A program made the position numbers and the translations under genes. Of a DNA stretch of 64,000 nucleotides, positions 24,043-36,606 are shown in pieces. A model generated the notes under the pieces. That model saw only the letters and a program-made list of their open reading frames with translations, was not told the DNA's origin and made no database searches. Source of the DNA: Sympetrum striolatum. Lineage: Eukaryota > Arthropoda > Insecta > Odonata > Libellulidae. The stretch's first letter is position 1, and each line of letters begins with the position of its first letter. The stretch spans positions 67,695,454 to 67,759,453 of the forward strand of contig OX388345.1 in the NCBI GenBank assembly GCA_947579665.1, given 5' to 3'.

Positions 24043-26849
24043 TTTCTCAGTTTCATTACCACGTGGATTTACTAAAAAATGAAATGCATATGAATCACTT
24101 TACTCGTCGTTACTCGGAGAGGTTCTGGAAAAAAAGACGTGCTAAGGAAAGGAAGAGGGTCTTTGGGGAAGCAAAGATATGCCGATTTTGGCATGGCTAC
24201 GCTTCCAAAGGAACAAAAAATTTACTCAAGAGAGCCAAGGAACCTAAACGAAGGGTTGAGGGAATGGAGAGGAAAGGCTTGAATATTGTACATTCTTTTG
24301 AGCAAAATGAATTTATCAAATTGTATAATTTTTGCTCAAAATTCAAAATAAGGTTAAAAAATTCATAATATGAGTAAAAATAATACGATTTATTAAAAAA
24401 TAAATATTTTTAGGATAAATTGGCAAAATTCACAGCGTCATAACCCATTTCCTCAGTCAGAAAATCGCGTTCCCAAGGAGATCTTACTAGTTAATTTGCT
24501 CTAATGTTAGGAAAAGGCTGTTTAAATTAAATCAAAATGAAATATGAATTTATTTCCAAATCAATTGCTTGTTGGATGAAAACAGAAAGATTTGATATTC
24601 ATGATGAAAATTCAGAATACTGCATCAAAATAATTTTTTTCAAATCTATGCAATATGTCGTTCATGCATTTAAATTGCCTGAATGTTAATCATTTTACTC
24701 GCAAGAGTGAAGTTTGTTCTTTGTAATTGTATTTTTTGCACAATATATTCTCTGTCTAAAGTAGAAAAATGCGCGAAATATATTGGGCATGTTCGAATGT
24801 CACGCGATTGCTATGTTGCGACGAGAAGAGAAGCTATTGAAATAGCTTGAATATTGAAATTCGATTAATTCATAGTGATCCTATAATAAACATTTTTACT
24901 TATTCTTCCCGCTAGCACATTAACTCCTCAGTTAATAGTATCCAAGGTTCACGAGGAAACACCGCTCCGCCGACCTTTGACCGGTTTTCCTGAGCCCACC
25001 TGCACGCGATCCTTCTTCAAGCGTTTATTTATTGGCTCCTGCGTCATTTTCAGAATTAGACTTGTTTGCAAATTATTCCCATCCTGCTCCATTCCTTAAA
25101 GCTTATCGATATAATATACGTTTAGTAATCGATCACATGGTTTTCGAGGGAAAATTGTAGTATTTTGATTACTCTTTATGGAAAAGTTTCAACCAAACGC
25201 CGAAAATGGAATTTAGTTACTTTCGGGAATAATGAATATCTTCTAAATTACTATTTGAAAACGTGCAATATCAAACCTTATCATTTAGGGCGTAATTAAA
25301 TATGTCATTCCCATATCATTTGACAAAAAATTCTTTTTTTTACGTAAAATTAATGAATTTTCACAACTTTTATTACCGATATAAGTAATTAAATAAAATA
25401 ATAGAAGAATATGAAGCATATATTTGACGAAATTATAACTTTTCAAATTAACTTGAAAGCTAAAATCAGAACCAAACGACGGAGTATATTATAATTTTTC
25501 GCCATTCTTCGTTGATGTCCGCCAGAACCGGAAAAATATTAGGTAGAAATAATGTAGCAGCAACACGGCAGGTAGATGGTCGCTTCTCAGAATAATTTCC
25601 ACGAGGATCCGTTTCCACTATTTAATTGATAAAAGGCAGAATGAGTCATTCAAACTCCATTTCGGTGTTAAAAAATTCAATTGGGAACCGAAGGATTTCA
25701 AGGACTGAGAGAGAAAAGGGGGGTGGGAAACGTGAGGAAGGAAAGAGGAGTCCACTAGAAAGAGAAGACCACCTGTTGCAAATTCAGTTAAGAGAGCGAG
25801 TTTGAAGTTCGGTCATGTGCAATCGTTTCGAATCACATGGATGGAGAAAGATGTACACCTTGAAAGAAGTTTGTTGTTCTTTGACAGACGACCTCATAAC
25901 TCACTACACCAATACTAGAAGCTCATAAAGCTAAATTATTGCCGAAATAAAAATCGTGCATTGAAGTCTCCGCCGCAAAAACCTATACACGATAATTTGG
26001 ATCATTGCAAGGTTCGATTTTTATGATTCAATGTTGTTTTCATGTATATTACTCAGTGAGGTGAGATTATGAGGTCAAATTATTTCATGCAGATGGAGTA
26101 TATTAAACAAGTCTTCAAGTATTTGCCACGCATTATTTCGAAAACTCGCCGAAGCCGATTCTGCATTTTTATCAATTTGAATATCATTTTGATTATCTTC
26201 TGCTGAAACGACGCAACAAAAAGAACGGATTGGGCTATGCTTTTACTAATATCTATCGAATAACCTAAAAGAAGTTAGCTATAAGTGTGTGAACATCAAC
26301 CCTAAACAATGCATCTTCTTGTTTACTTATCGTATTTGCGAGTAAGCTAATTAATCATTGTTACAGCTGTGGGCCATGATGTTAAAGTTACTAATATAAT
26401 AATTCGGTTACAGATAAAAAGCTCTATTCTGGTGGACCTCAATCAGAGCTAACTTTATTGGAAAATTTTTACTTTTTACTTTACTTTTTACTTTATTGGA
26501 AAAAAGGGCTCAGAAGCCTTCACTAACTTCAAATGTTTATGAATGATACGCTAAAATTCGTATTCTTCTCGTTTCGCGCAACAATTGTTTCACTGATTTT
26601 TTTAAATAATAAGGAAGATAATTATCGTAGCTAAACTACTTACTAGAGATTATCGTGCTAATTGCAAAGAACGATCCGAAAAGGACGTGAGATATATTCA
26701 CAAAATACGCGTTATTACTGCTTTTCCGTCATCTTCTTGTTCAATTAATTTACAGTTAATGAAAATATATGATTAACGTATCATACCTTGATGATCGTGC
26801 CGAGATTAAATAAGATTGTGCGCAGTTGATTTTGAGTGAGGGAAGCTTT
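24043..26849. other. Anonymous DNA, no gene recognised
   Basis: Only short frames occur; the longest (24063-24368, lysine and arginine rich) has no recognisable domain. Small TTTAC-type direct repeats lie near 26465-26505. Part of this region (about 24940-25090) resembles 27650-27840, see the diverged repeat entries. Confidence 0.4.
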
Positions 26850-27010
26850 CGCATTCGGTGGAGGGAGTGAGGTTTGGTTGAGCTGCAGTAAATTTAGTTA
26901 CCAGTAAATCAGTACAGGAGCTTAACTTACCCTCTCCCCCATAAACTTCCATATGTATGGGCACCAGGACCTCGCATTGGCCAGAATATTTGTCCTAAAG
27001 TTGGTATGAC
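26850..27010 (+). repeat. Diverged segmental repeat, copy 1
   Basis: Shared in order with 29690-29880: TCGGTGGAGGGAGT, an AAGCT-like stretch, ACGCA/CATAAAC, then GGACCTCGCATT, CCAGAATATTT and TCCTAA/TTAGGGT-like sequence. A second similar pair is 24940-25090 with 27650-27840 (ACCGCTC, CCGGTTTTCC, TTCAGAATTA, CTTGTTTG). Both pairs are offset by about 2.7-2.9 kb in the same order. Confidence 0.45.
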
Positions 27011-29689
27011 TATCCAAAGAGGAGAAGCGGCATGGTACTCTTACTTTCTCTTCTTTTGTCTCACGCCATTCCCATTCTACACTCACCCATTTATTTTTTA
27101 TCGCCTTTTAATAAGGAAATTACTAAATCTAAATTCCATTAATGCTTTTATGTACTCATTCAAAAATTATACGACCAGCATTATTTGTCATCCCACGATT
27201 TCCTACGAGATATATAAATTTCTGCAGCTAACAGAATGTAAATCAGTTTTAAATTATAAATGCTGTCGGGATATTCGTTTAGAAAATCCATATCTTGTTT
27301 CAGAACAAAATGGTTTCTATTTTTAATAACGTACATCACCAATCCTACGTAGCTGATTAGGAGAATGTTCATTAATATTTTATGTTTTTTGGCGCATTTG
27401 AGTAACCTGAATTTCAACCTGTGTGCATGCAAGAGTAAACTTAGTCCATAATCTTTGAATGGTAAATTGTGTCAAAAAGAAGAAAACTAGGAGATATTAA
27501 AAAATACGAGTTTGGATATTAGGCAACTGATTTTGTATCGATGAAAATGGAAGACATGATACTGAAAAAGCTTAGATATTATCATCCAAGAATTAAGAGA
27601 GAGCTAATCCATGGTATGAATTCCCGCTTGTTTAATTCATCCCCATATCAACACTCCTGTGAACGGAATCAGGGACAGTTTCATGAAGAACCACCGCTCT
27701 ACTAACCTCCAACCGGTTTTCCAGCGATCGGCAGTTTTCTAACTTTTTGGAGTGCCTTTAGAAACGTGTCTCCGATCGCCTTCGTTCTTTCAGAATTACG
27801 CTTGTTTGGATTAATTTCCATCCAGTTCTATTTAACATATTCTAATAGAAATTAAGAATAGCTGTTTATTCGAAGCGTCAGTTAAACATCAGCTACGATA
27901 CAAGAATCATCGTTTCTACTGAAATGTAACAATGCATCACTTCTATCCCTGAGTAAGGTAATGAAATCAAATTATAATAATAATCGACTGCATATTTTGT
28001 TGCAAAATATTGATTTTGAAATTTATTCTCTTACATTATTCAGCACGACAACGAAGTAAACGGCAGACTCTGTTCTAAATTCCACATCCCTTCGATAGTT
28101 CTTAATTATCACCACAGTATATGGATATTCAGAAAGAAATTGCAATATTGTGTATAATATAAAAGCAGATTCTACATCCCAATGTAGAAGCTGGGGAAAA
28201 TTCGGCAATCTCAGCATAATTGTTGGTTTATTGTCTTTGTGTGTGGAGGAGATAATTTAATCTAATTAATTGGTATTGGAGGTCAATTAGCATGGGATAT
28301 AATCTTATAATGTCTTTGTTAAAATGATTGTTTGCAAATCATCATCAAGATTACTAAAATTGGGGTGTTATTCAAATATAATTATCTCGCTCACTCGTCT
28401 GTGCGTAGACTTAGATGATCGAGTTTTGAATACTCCATAAATTAGCTACAAGAAAACCATAATTTATTTATTCTTATTCATCTATATTATACTCAAAATA
28501 ACATGAAAGGGTTGTCTTTGTAACTGTGAAACTCACTTTACTTTTGTAAGATATCTAAAAATATTTGGTACTATCAGAGTGATCCAGATGTATTTTTTTT
28601 TATACAGTGGATCATTATAAACTCTATTTTTACGATGGCGTATAAAGGTTGACGACCATCATCATCTTTAAGGCAAAAAGTGACTAATATATATGACAAC
28701 GGCATATTTCGGAACGAAAATCTGTAAAACTGAACATCTATTCGAATTTCATCGAACGCTTTGATAACTTGCACCTGTTATAGACTCCTTTTTTGACACT
28801 ATGATATAAATGATAATTGAGTGTTTCCCATGCAGTTTTTCATTTAATTCGCGGTTTACCTCTGTTCGTGTCTCTAGTGCCCTCGAGGGAGCCTTGTATG
28901 CTCGAAATAGTTAGACGATGCCAATTCTCTTATAAAAATCTAACGCGACGATTGAGTGTGCAAGGCGTGGGGCGTTCAATTCCGCTGTGCATAGCATTGC
29001 TGACGAATACCAAAGGCATTGGAGTGATTACGAAAGGTGGATTGTCCCCCATCTAACTTAATATACTTTTTATCTCTGTTCGATACGTCGGAACTTAATT
29101 TGTGCTCAAATAAAAAGGATGACTTGCTTCATTATTCTGAGATATATTTGAAAATTTTGTTTGGTTGCAATTTGAAACGATTAGAAATTAAAAACTTCCT
29201 AATTGTTTTTAACGCAAGTTGTAGTACAGTTTGAATGCATATGTTACAAGCATATCAAATACTTGAAAGGAAATATTTTTCCATATTGTACCGAAATAGC
29301 CTTCTTTCGTAAAATTATATCTTTTTCCGATCGTTACCCTTGAGTGGTTTTTTTAAATATTTTTTAAGAATCAATCAATTCTACTTTGAAAGTGGGCATT
29401 TTAGTAAGGCTCCTAGAACTCGTTTTTCTGATTTTCGACCTAATTTGTAAACACAAAATTTGATATACGATCGAACCACTCTCAATTAATATTAGTATTC
29501 CAAAGTGAGGTTAGAACTTTCCCATAAATTAGTGTAATGGTGCACCCTCAGTCACCTTGAAGTCCTATTGATTGAAAATAAATTAAACGAAATAATGTAC
29601 TCGCCCTATATTGGAATACACGTAAATTTGATTTTGCCTTGGTGATTTTGACGACCGAGGAGACCTTAGCCTACGCGACGCCTTTGAAA
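27011..29689. other. Anonymous DNA, no gene recognised
   Basis: Short frames only (for example 27006-27326 plus and 27181-27432 minus, which overlap in opposite directions). No transposon ends or protein domains were recognised. Confidence 0.4.
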
Positions 29690-29880
29690 GGGAGGGCCTC
29701 AACAGTCGGTGGAGGGAGTACGGCTAGTTTAAGCTACGGTGTACATCGTTATCAGTACCTACGCAAACATTCATAAACTGAACCTTCTCTGCCTCCAAAG
29801 CACTTCCACTAGCAGGTGGCTCGAGGACCTCGCATTAACCAGAATATTTATCCTTAGGGTCATATGACTTTGCAAGGGGT
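29690..29880 (+). repeat. Diverged segmental repeat, copy 2
   Basis: This is the partner of 26850-27010, with the shared blocks listed there. By eye identity is moderate, so the duplication would be old. Confidence 0.45.
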
Positions 29881-30151
29881 GGACATAACATGATACCTTC
29901 GTTGACTCCGATTACTTTTCTTCCATCATTATCCTTTTTATCCCTTATTTTGTTTCTTATGAACGAAAGAATCACTGGTTCATATCTTCTGCAACTGACT
30001 CGGTAAAGCGGTATTCCGGGACAAATTTCAGGGAATCTTACCTCGCACGAGGGCTCACTTCCCTAGGTGAACCGCTTTTGATGACGCGTTATAGGTGGGG
30101 ACCAGAATAAATAGCATCTATTTTCCTAAAATTAACTTCTATTTAATAACA

Positions 30152-30500
30152 TCGCCCACTACTATCCCTCCCTTTACCCTACTCACTCCCATCCCACCCT
30201 CTACCGCACCCACTCCATCCCTCCCTCTTCCCTACCCACCCCTATCTATCCCAACCTCTACCCAACCGTCTCCCTTCCTGACCTCTACCTTACCCACTCC
30301 CATCCTTCCCTCAACCTCACCCACTCTTTTCCCATCCTCTACCCAACCTACTCCTTTCCCACCCTCTACCCAACCTATTCCTCCCTCTACCCAAACCAAT
30401 CCCATCCCTCCCTCTGCTCCATGCACTCCCATCCCTAACTCTACCCCACCCCTTCCATCCCTCCATCTACCCAAACCACTACCACACTTCCTGCCCACTT
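30152..30500 (+). repeat. Polypyrimidine minisatellite
   Basis: About 350 bp in which the plus strand is nearly all C and T with scattered A. It is built from imperfect units such as CCCTCTACCCAACC, CACTCCCATCC and CTCCCTC. Open frames exist on both strands only because stops are rare in such sequence. Strong strand asymmetry could allow triplex formation. Confidence 0.8.
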
Positions 30501-31439
30501 CTCACTAAAGTTTATTCCTGATGTGACAACAGAGCAGCGATAAATTAGAACTGTCATGAGAGAAACAAAATTTAACTATCAAGGTTTGTGTACTTAAAAT
30601 AGCTAATGCACGAAGAAAAGCATGAAAGGTACTTACACTATTTCTCCTGGAGTCTTTCTTTCATATAAGAAAAAGATGACAAAACAGTAACAAATTCAAG
30701 AGGAAATTTTTCATGTTTAAATGACAGGTTCAGTCAAAAATAAACCTCACAAGAGAGAAAGCCAAAAAAATAAGAATTGGAGGAAAAAGAGATTGTGTCC
30801 CACTTTCGTAAATAATCAATAGAAATATGGAATATAAAATTTTGAATTACAGTCTGAGGAAACTCAGGTTATATCAGTTAGATTTTTATGGGAATATATA
30901 GTTCATTCGTCAATTATAAATCACCAAAATATATTCTAAATGAAAACTGAATACTCTTCAGCAATTGGGCAAAACCCATCCATGGGATGAACCATTTTAC
31001 ACCGATGACGTACATAATTAATTGTAAATCATTTATAGAAATATAAAAATATAAAAAATAGATAAAACATCAGAAAGAAATTCAAGATGAAATTTCACTT
31101 AGCACAAGGAAGTGTGCGCTTTAAATCCAAAGTTGAACGTCACAATTATTCACTCCTTGTTCAACTTTAAACACCAGAAAAATCAATAAACACAGAAATA
31201 CTAAGCAATGAATTATCACAAGGATATATAATCATAAAAGTTTCTTTTGAATCACACGCAAGGAAAGTAATATATATCAATTCAAACAAACAAAAAAAAT
31301 TAATAAATAAAATATAATAACTCACATAAATTAAAATTGCATGTAGTTTTACACATAAAAAAGAATAAAACCATAGGAATACAAAGTAATTTCACAACTA
31401 GTTGATCATTGTTGATAAGGTGAGTGCAAGATACAAAAA
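30501..31439. other. AT-rich spacer, no gene recognised
   Basis: A-rich plus-strand sequence with no frame of note. Some of it may be 3' UTR of the LINE fragment that follows on the minus strand. Confidence 0.4.
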
Positions 31440-31890
31440 AATACGAGGGTACAGGCTCTTTGACATGATAGATACAATGAGTTTCTTAAAAGTGGCTAAA
31501 TTGAGAGCAAAGATATCTACAATGTCAGGGAGTTCATAAGCGGTTCTAATTATTCTGGCAATTGGACATATACTATAGTGACCTTAATAAAAAAGACATT
31601 TTTCCTGGTATTGTACATGGATGCACAGTGAGGTATCAAATTGAGTAACTCAGGGCAGAATAAGTTATTATTTAATAATTTATATAGGAAGAGTAGATCA
31701 TAATCTTGCCATCTTATAAAAAGTGTTTTTAACCCTATTTCCCTATATACCTCCTGGAATAAAATATTATTTATATCCTAACCCAACTTTCTTAAAATAA
31801 TTCTTATGAAGCGTCTTTTTACTCTTTCTTGGGGATTAACATGACATTTATACAGTGTTGTTGTATGGAGACCATAGGACTGAGTAATAT
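31440..31890 (-). pseudogene. 5'-truncated LINE ORF2 C-terminus
   Basis: The minus strand reads QERVKRRFIRIILRKLG, then DYDLLFLYKLLNNNLFCPEL and LNLIPHCASMYNTRKN. This aligns with the C-terminal region of the 9.1-11.2-kb element (EKVQRCFVRNYLRKLG, LDLLFLYKLLNNCFSCPEL, LELIPLCTTIYNTRNK). Several stops and a frameshift break it, and all catalytic RT blocks are missing. Confidence 0.8.
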
Positions 31891-31904
31891 TCAAGAAAGA
31901 TAAG

Positions 31905-32310
31905 TATAAAACCAAGGAAAGCACTAAAACTAAGAATAAATAACAGATAGTTACATGGAATGTAATAACATTGAGGAGGAAGGGAACATATATAATAAGT
32001 AAAATAAAAAGAAACAAAATTGATATTCTTGGACTAAGCAAAGGAAGGTGGAAAGCAGAAGGCGGAGTTTAATAAGACAGATATAGAATTGTGTATAAAG
32101 GGGAGGATAGCAAAAACAAAAGAGTAAATATGATAATAAAGAAGGAGATAGTTACTTGGGTGATTAAAGTAATAGTCATTAGCGGAGGGTGATAGTCATC
32201 AAGATAAGAAGGGAACTGTTAGACACTCTTGTTATTCAAGTATACATGCCCACATCGGATGCATAAGATAAGGGGAGGTGGAGGAAGTGTATGAACAAAC
32301 ATCCCAGGTG
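31905..32310 (+). pseudogene. RTE-type endonuclease fragment, copy 1
   Basis: Broken plus-strand frames read VTWNVITL, KRNKIDILGLSKGRWKAEGG, RYRIVYKGEDSK and LVIQVYMPTSDA. These match the conserved order of RTE-like APE endonucleases (TWNVRTL, IDILGLSEVRW, VYAPTSD). Stops interrupt it. A near copy lies at 47836-48218. The RT part is not adjacent; a separate RTE RT fragment lies at 37690-38390. Confidence 0.75.
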
Positions 32311-32479
32311 TATGAAGTCAATGGCAAACAATAAAAGAAATGGTGAGGGCTAGGAAAATAGAAGAAATGTACAAAACTGTCTTACTAAGAGGGAAGGTAG
32401 TAAAGGAAAAAAAATCTTACGAGAAGGAAAGATATGTAGGATAGGGATGACTGAAAAAAATAGAAAAATAACTACGTGT

Positions 32480-33060
32480 TTATTTAAGGTCTATTCTCCT
32501 CTTTTTTTTTTAACACACTCTTTGAAATTTTGCTGATATGTTCTGGTCTATATATTAAATGTGTGATATTATTCTGCCTGTCATATATGTGAGAACTTAA
32601 TTATTTTTTTTCATGCAAAAGGGCTCTGCCCATGAACAGTTTATTATTATTACATTATGATTATTATGATAGAATGTTTATGATTATTTTATTTTAGTCA
32701 ATTGTATTACAAAGTTTATTTAAGGTTTATGTTCTTATATTAAATACTCTTTTGAAGTGAGTCGATTGTTTCTGTGTGATATATATTTGTGATGACTTAA
32801 TTATTGTATTGCATTATTCAAAAGGGCCCTGCCTGCAAACTAAATATTATTGTGATAACATTTCTATGATTATTTTATTTTACTCAATTGTATTACCAAG
32901 TTTATCTAAGATTTATGTTCATATTTTCAAATACTCTTTTTGAAATTGTGTTGATTTATTTTTGTGTGATATATACATATTTGTGACTACTTAATTATTG
33001 TATTGCATCATGAAAAAGGGCTCTCCCCTTCGAATAAATATTATTATTATTATTATTACA
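32480..33060 (+). repeat. Three tandem ~195-200-bp repeats ending in (TTA)n
   Basis: AAAGGGCTCTGCCC-like motifs recur at about 32617, 32819 and 33012. Each is preceded by GTGTGATAT, a TTGTGA-like stretch and CTTAATTATT. The last unit ends CCTTCGAATAAATATTATT with (TTA) repeats to 33058. This looks like a non-LTR 3' UTR with tandem units and a microsatellite tail, but no ORF connects to it. Confidence 0.65.
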
Positions 33061-33703
33061 GACATGGAGTTCAGTTACATCAGTGTTATCAGTTTTCCCA
33101 ATGCAATGCATTTATTATATATGGTAGGTGCCTTTGCTAATATTCAGGTGGGCTTACACTCAATGATGTATGCTATATATTATTGAAAGAATCATTTTTG
33201 AGATCAACTCTTTGAATAAAAAATTGCCATATTCCTGTCATAAAGCATTCAGTGAAGATAAAATTTGCAAATGCAAATTATGTGAGATTTTAAGAACATG
33301 TGTGAAAATAAGAAGAGGATTCAGCCATCAGTGAGATTCTACTCCAGTTTTTTTTTTACTTACAATTGAGGAAGAGAGAATAATATTGGAAGTGATTGCA
33401 CTGTCCATATCTGATTCCTAATATAATGTTTTCACACAGAATTGAATGAATCTATTAGTTTTGGAGGATGGGAATTACATCCTCCCAGGCTTGAATTTTT
33501 TTAGTATATATTATTGGAATTTTAAGGATTGTCAGTATGTGCATCTACATTTTTTATTATTTCTTGCAATGAGTGTGATAGTGTATACATACAGAGTGAT
33601 TGTTGCATAAAAGAGGCAAATGACTTCTATCATTAAAAATGTGAAAGCAATTACTATTTAAAAGAAGCACAACTGCATCTAACTCCTATTAGCTAGCCAA
33701 TAC
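33061..33703. other. No gene recognised
   Basis: AT-rich spacer between the 3' UTR-like repeats and the next TIR element. Confidence 0.4.
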
Positions 33704-34223
33704 CATATTTCCCGGCCTATAAGACGCACTTTTTTTACTCCAAAATATGCTCTAAAATCAGTCTGCGTCTTATGCGCTGATGGTATACGGGTATAACTCC
33801 GTCCTATAATAGGCAAGCCGATTCGCTGGGATAAATGCATACCATTAAGTATTTTTTACCGTATCAGGCATTGAAAATAGTTCAGTTAATTACAAATTTC
33901 GATAATAATACTTTTTTGATTAAGTAGTAAGGAATACAGTTTTAATATTTCAATGACAGAACTTCCTTTAAAAAAAAATCCCAGGTAAATCGAAAATGCA
34001 TACAATGTAGCCAGATAAGTTTAATCTCGCATGTGGTGCTGCTGCAAAACTTATTGGGCTAACGGAGAAGTCATCCCTCTGCTAATACATTGTATCTCTC
34101 GCGATAGAGAGTTTACTGGCACTCAACCTTATGTAACTAAGTATGAGTTTTTTTGTAAATTCTTACCTGAAAAATCAATGTGCGTCTTATGCGCTGGTGC
34201 GTCATATAGGCCGGGAAATACGG
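33704..34223. mobile_element. TA-flanked MITE, relative of the 7.6-kb pogo-like element
   Basis: Left end CCATATTTCCCGGCCTATAA then GACGCAC; right end, on the opposite strand, CCGTATTTCCCGGCCTATAT then GACGCAC. TA flanks both sides (33702-33703, 34224-34225). The TIR motif matches that at 7638 and 8562, but the 520-bp interior is different and non-coding. Confidence 0.75.
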
Positions 34224-35306
34224 TAATTAGTTCAAATTCAGAAGAATAAGATTTTCATCATGTTTAGAAACTTTTCTACTGAAATACTAGAGAAAAAAAT
34301 GAATCATTCCTAGTGTATAAACATTCAGTTAGATTGGCAACAAAGGGTTTATTGTTTTTTATCTCTTTTTGTTTAGTATTTACTTGAAAGCTCAAGGTGA
34401 AATTCCAGTAATCTCAAAATTAATGCAATATTTATTGCATAAAAACATTCTCTTTAAATGTTCTTGAAGGACCATCATTATTACTTTTTCACAATAAGAA
34501 AGGTGATATTTTTAAACACTATATGATTTTGATGCCACTGAACTTCAGGACTTGAGTAAATTAAGTGATAACTTCAATTCATTTTTACATATATTGACAA
34601 AATAATTTCTATGATAGCTTTATCAGTAAAGTATTTAAAAGGTTACATACATCCATGGAGACTCACTTGACTGAATAAAATAATAAAATGGAGGGAAAGA
34701 AATGTATCACTTCCTAATAAAAGAATTTCAATAAGTAAAGAAAAGTTTTGTTAAAAGTGGCATGTCATTTTCTGGGATGGATATGCACAAATATTTATCA
34801 ATAACATTCAATTGTGACATGGTGAATGGTAAGCCATTGTTATGTGATGAGATCTTATGAAAAAGTCAGTCTTTATTTCACATATGAAAATCTTCTCCTC
34901 ATAATGTAACTTCAGCATAATTCTTGTTTTTGTTAACACCTGTGTGATGTACCACAGTTATTCTCAATGTTCTCACAAAGTGATCCTTTTTGTACTTACG
35001 TTAATTTGGTTGCTTTCTATTTGATTAAACACAGGGGAAAGGGAAAGTGGAAAGAGAATAGAAGCTGATTGGGAGGTGTGTACTATGGAGAAGTACATAC
35101 AAAATTGTGGCTTAATAATAATTATATGTTAATGTGCATGTGCATAAAGTTTTGTGCTTCTCAAATTTGTCCAATGCATGAGAAATAATATAAAATATAT
35201 GAATTATTTAAATGGTTGGGATTTCTTGGAGAAACATTCTATTGTCCAATTGGGTTTTTATTTCAAGGTTTCACAAAAAACAGAATCTAAATATTCCCCT
35301 AGGTAA
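34224..35306. other. No gene recognised
   Basis: AT-rich DNA with no frame or repeat terminus I can name. Confidence 0.4.
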
Positions 35307-35407
35307 AATTTCACTTTCACACTTTTTGGGAAATATTCTATATCTCCCTTAATACTAAAGATATTTCGACAAAACTTGCACCATCCAAAAAGTGTGAAAG
35401 TGAAATT
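35307..35407. repeat. Inverted repeat with 23-bp perfect arms
   Basis: AATTTCACTTTCACACTTTT plus TGG at 35307-35329 is exactly reverse-complemented at 35385-35407, leaving a 55-bp loop. It resembles a small foldback element; target duplications are not clear. Confidence 0.75.
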
Positions 35408-36110
35408 TAGAAATTTACCGTGAAATTTTACCTTTCCCTATATTGTAACCACTTTAAGTTTCTCGTTAACTTACAACTAAACAAACCACTGCGCCGACCG
35501 CTTAATTATTGGTGTTCGGTTGACGTGCGATGCCGCGATCCCTTCTACCGGGGGTTTACAAGGAAAAAAAACAGAGCGCGACACCATTTCCATTTTCTTT
35601 CAAGAACTTTTAATATATCATAGCAATGGTTATTTAAACAAACCCCAAAACAAATGACCAAGAAAAAAAACATGCATTCAACAAAATAATATCAGAGAAT
35701 GAACTGCAATCCACGGGAAACAAAGTCCGTGAACAAATCCTTCCACACCGTCTATAAAGTCGCGGAAAGTTACTTGAATCAAATCAATTCCTGAAATCAC
35801 TTTTCGACTTTCAACAGTCGCGTTATTCACAATATGTAAAACTTAGCGTGTTTGGTGTCCCTTCGGCTTCGTTGGTTCCCGGGCGTTTCTTCCGGCTTCC
35901 GCTGCCACACCTACACGCTTCTCCGGCTCTCTTGGCCAGGCACTTTTCCTTTCGACCTTCTCCCCCCCGAGAGCTTCTTTGGCACTCTCCGAAATCACTT
36001 TCCTATTTTTCCACACTCATTATTCCACCGCGCCACATCGGCGCAAACGACACTAAAAACAAGTTACTCGCGTAATTCTTCCGCGTGACAAACTCACAAG
36101 CAATACAATA
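35408..36110. other. More GC-rich non-repetitive stretch, possibly a transposon remnant
   Basis: The stretch from about 35480 to 36100 has many CG dinucleotides and C-rich runs unlike its neighbours. Two overlapping short plus-strand frames (35848-36088) have no domain. It could be an old solo LTR, a regulatory region or a 5' exon, but no LTR ends, splice sites or promoter could be confirmed. Confidence 0.3.
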
Positions 36111-36606
36111 AAGTACAAAATAAAATATAAAATAAATACAAAAACAAATATATTTCCTTACAAGGAAATAATGTTACAATATATACTTAGAATAGTTAAT
36201 TTTTAGCTCAAAATTCCCTTAGCAAATTGAAATAATCAAATTCAATGAATAATGGAATTAATTAATAATACAGGCACTTTTAAATAGCAGGCAGAATGTT
36301 AACAAGCTGACTCCTGTGATATTATCTAGAATTTTGGCCCATCAACAAATCTTATCTAGAGGTTACTTTGTCTAGATGCAATGAGAAATATGATAATATA
36401 GCATTTACTATACACCACTCAAAATGTTTGGATTTTGATATTTCCTTCTCCATATTCAATTTACAACTCATCAAACAAGGATTGACATTGAGAATAATGT
36501 TGTGGGTTAAGTGATACTGGGAAATAGTTTTCAATTCCAAGTTATCTAGTGCTATAAATGAAGATAGTTGTTAACGTCTCTACTATTATATTCCAATGAA
36601 TTGCAT

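Noticed and set aside
30095..30508. Proline/threonine-rich protein on plus, glycine-rich protein on minus
   Set aside because: Both arise from the polypyrimidine minisatellite, where stop codons are rare.
35408..36110. Solo LTR of a retrovirus-like element
   Set aside because: No TG...CA ends, target duplication, primer-binding site or second copy could be found in the window.
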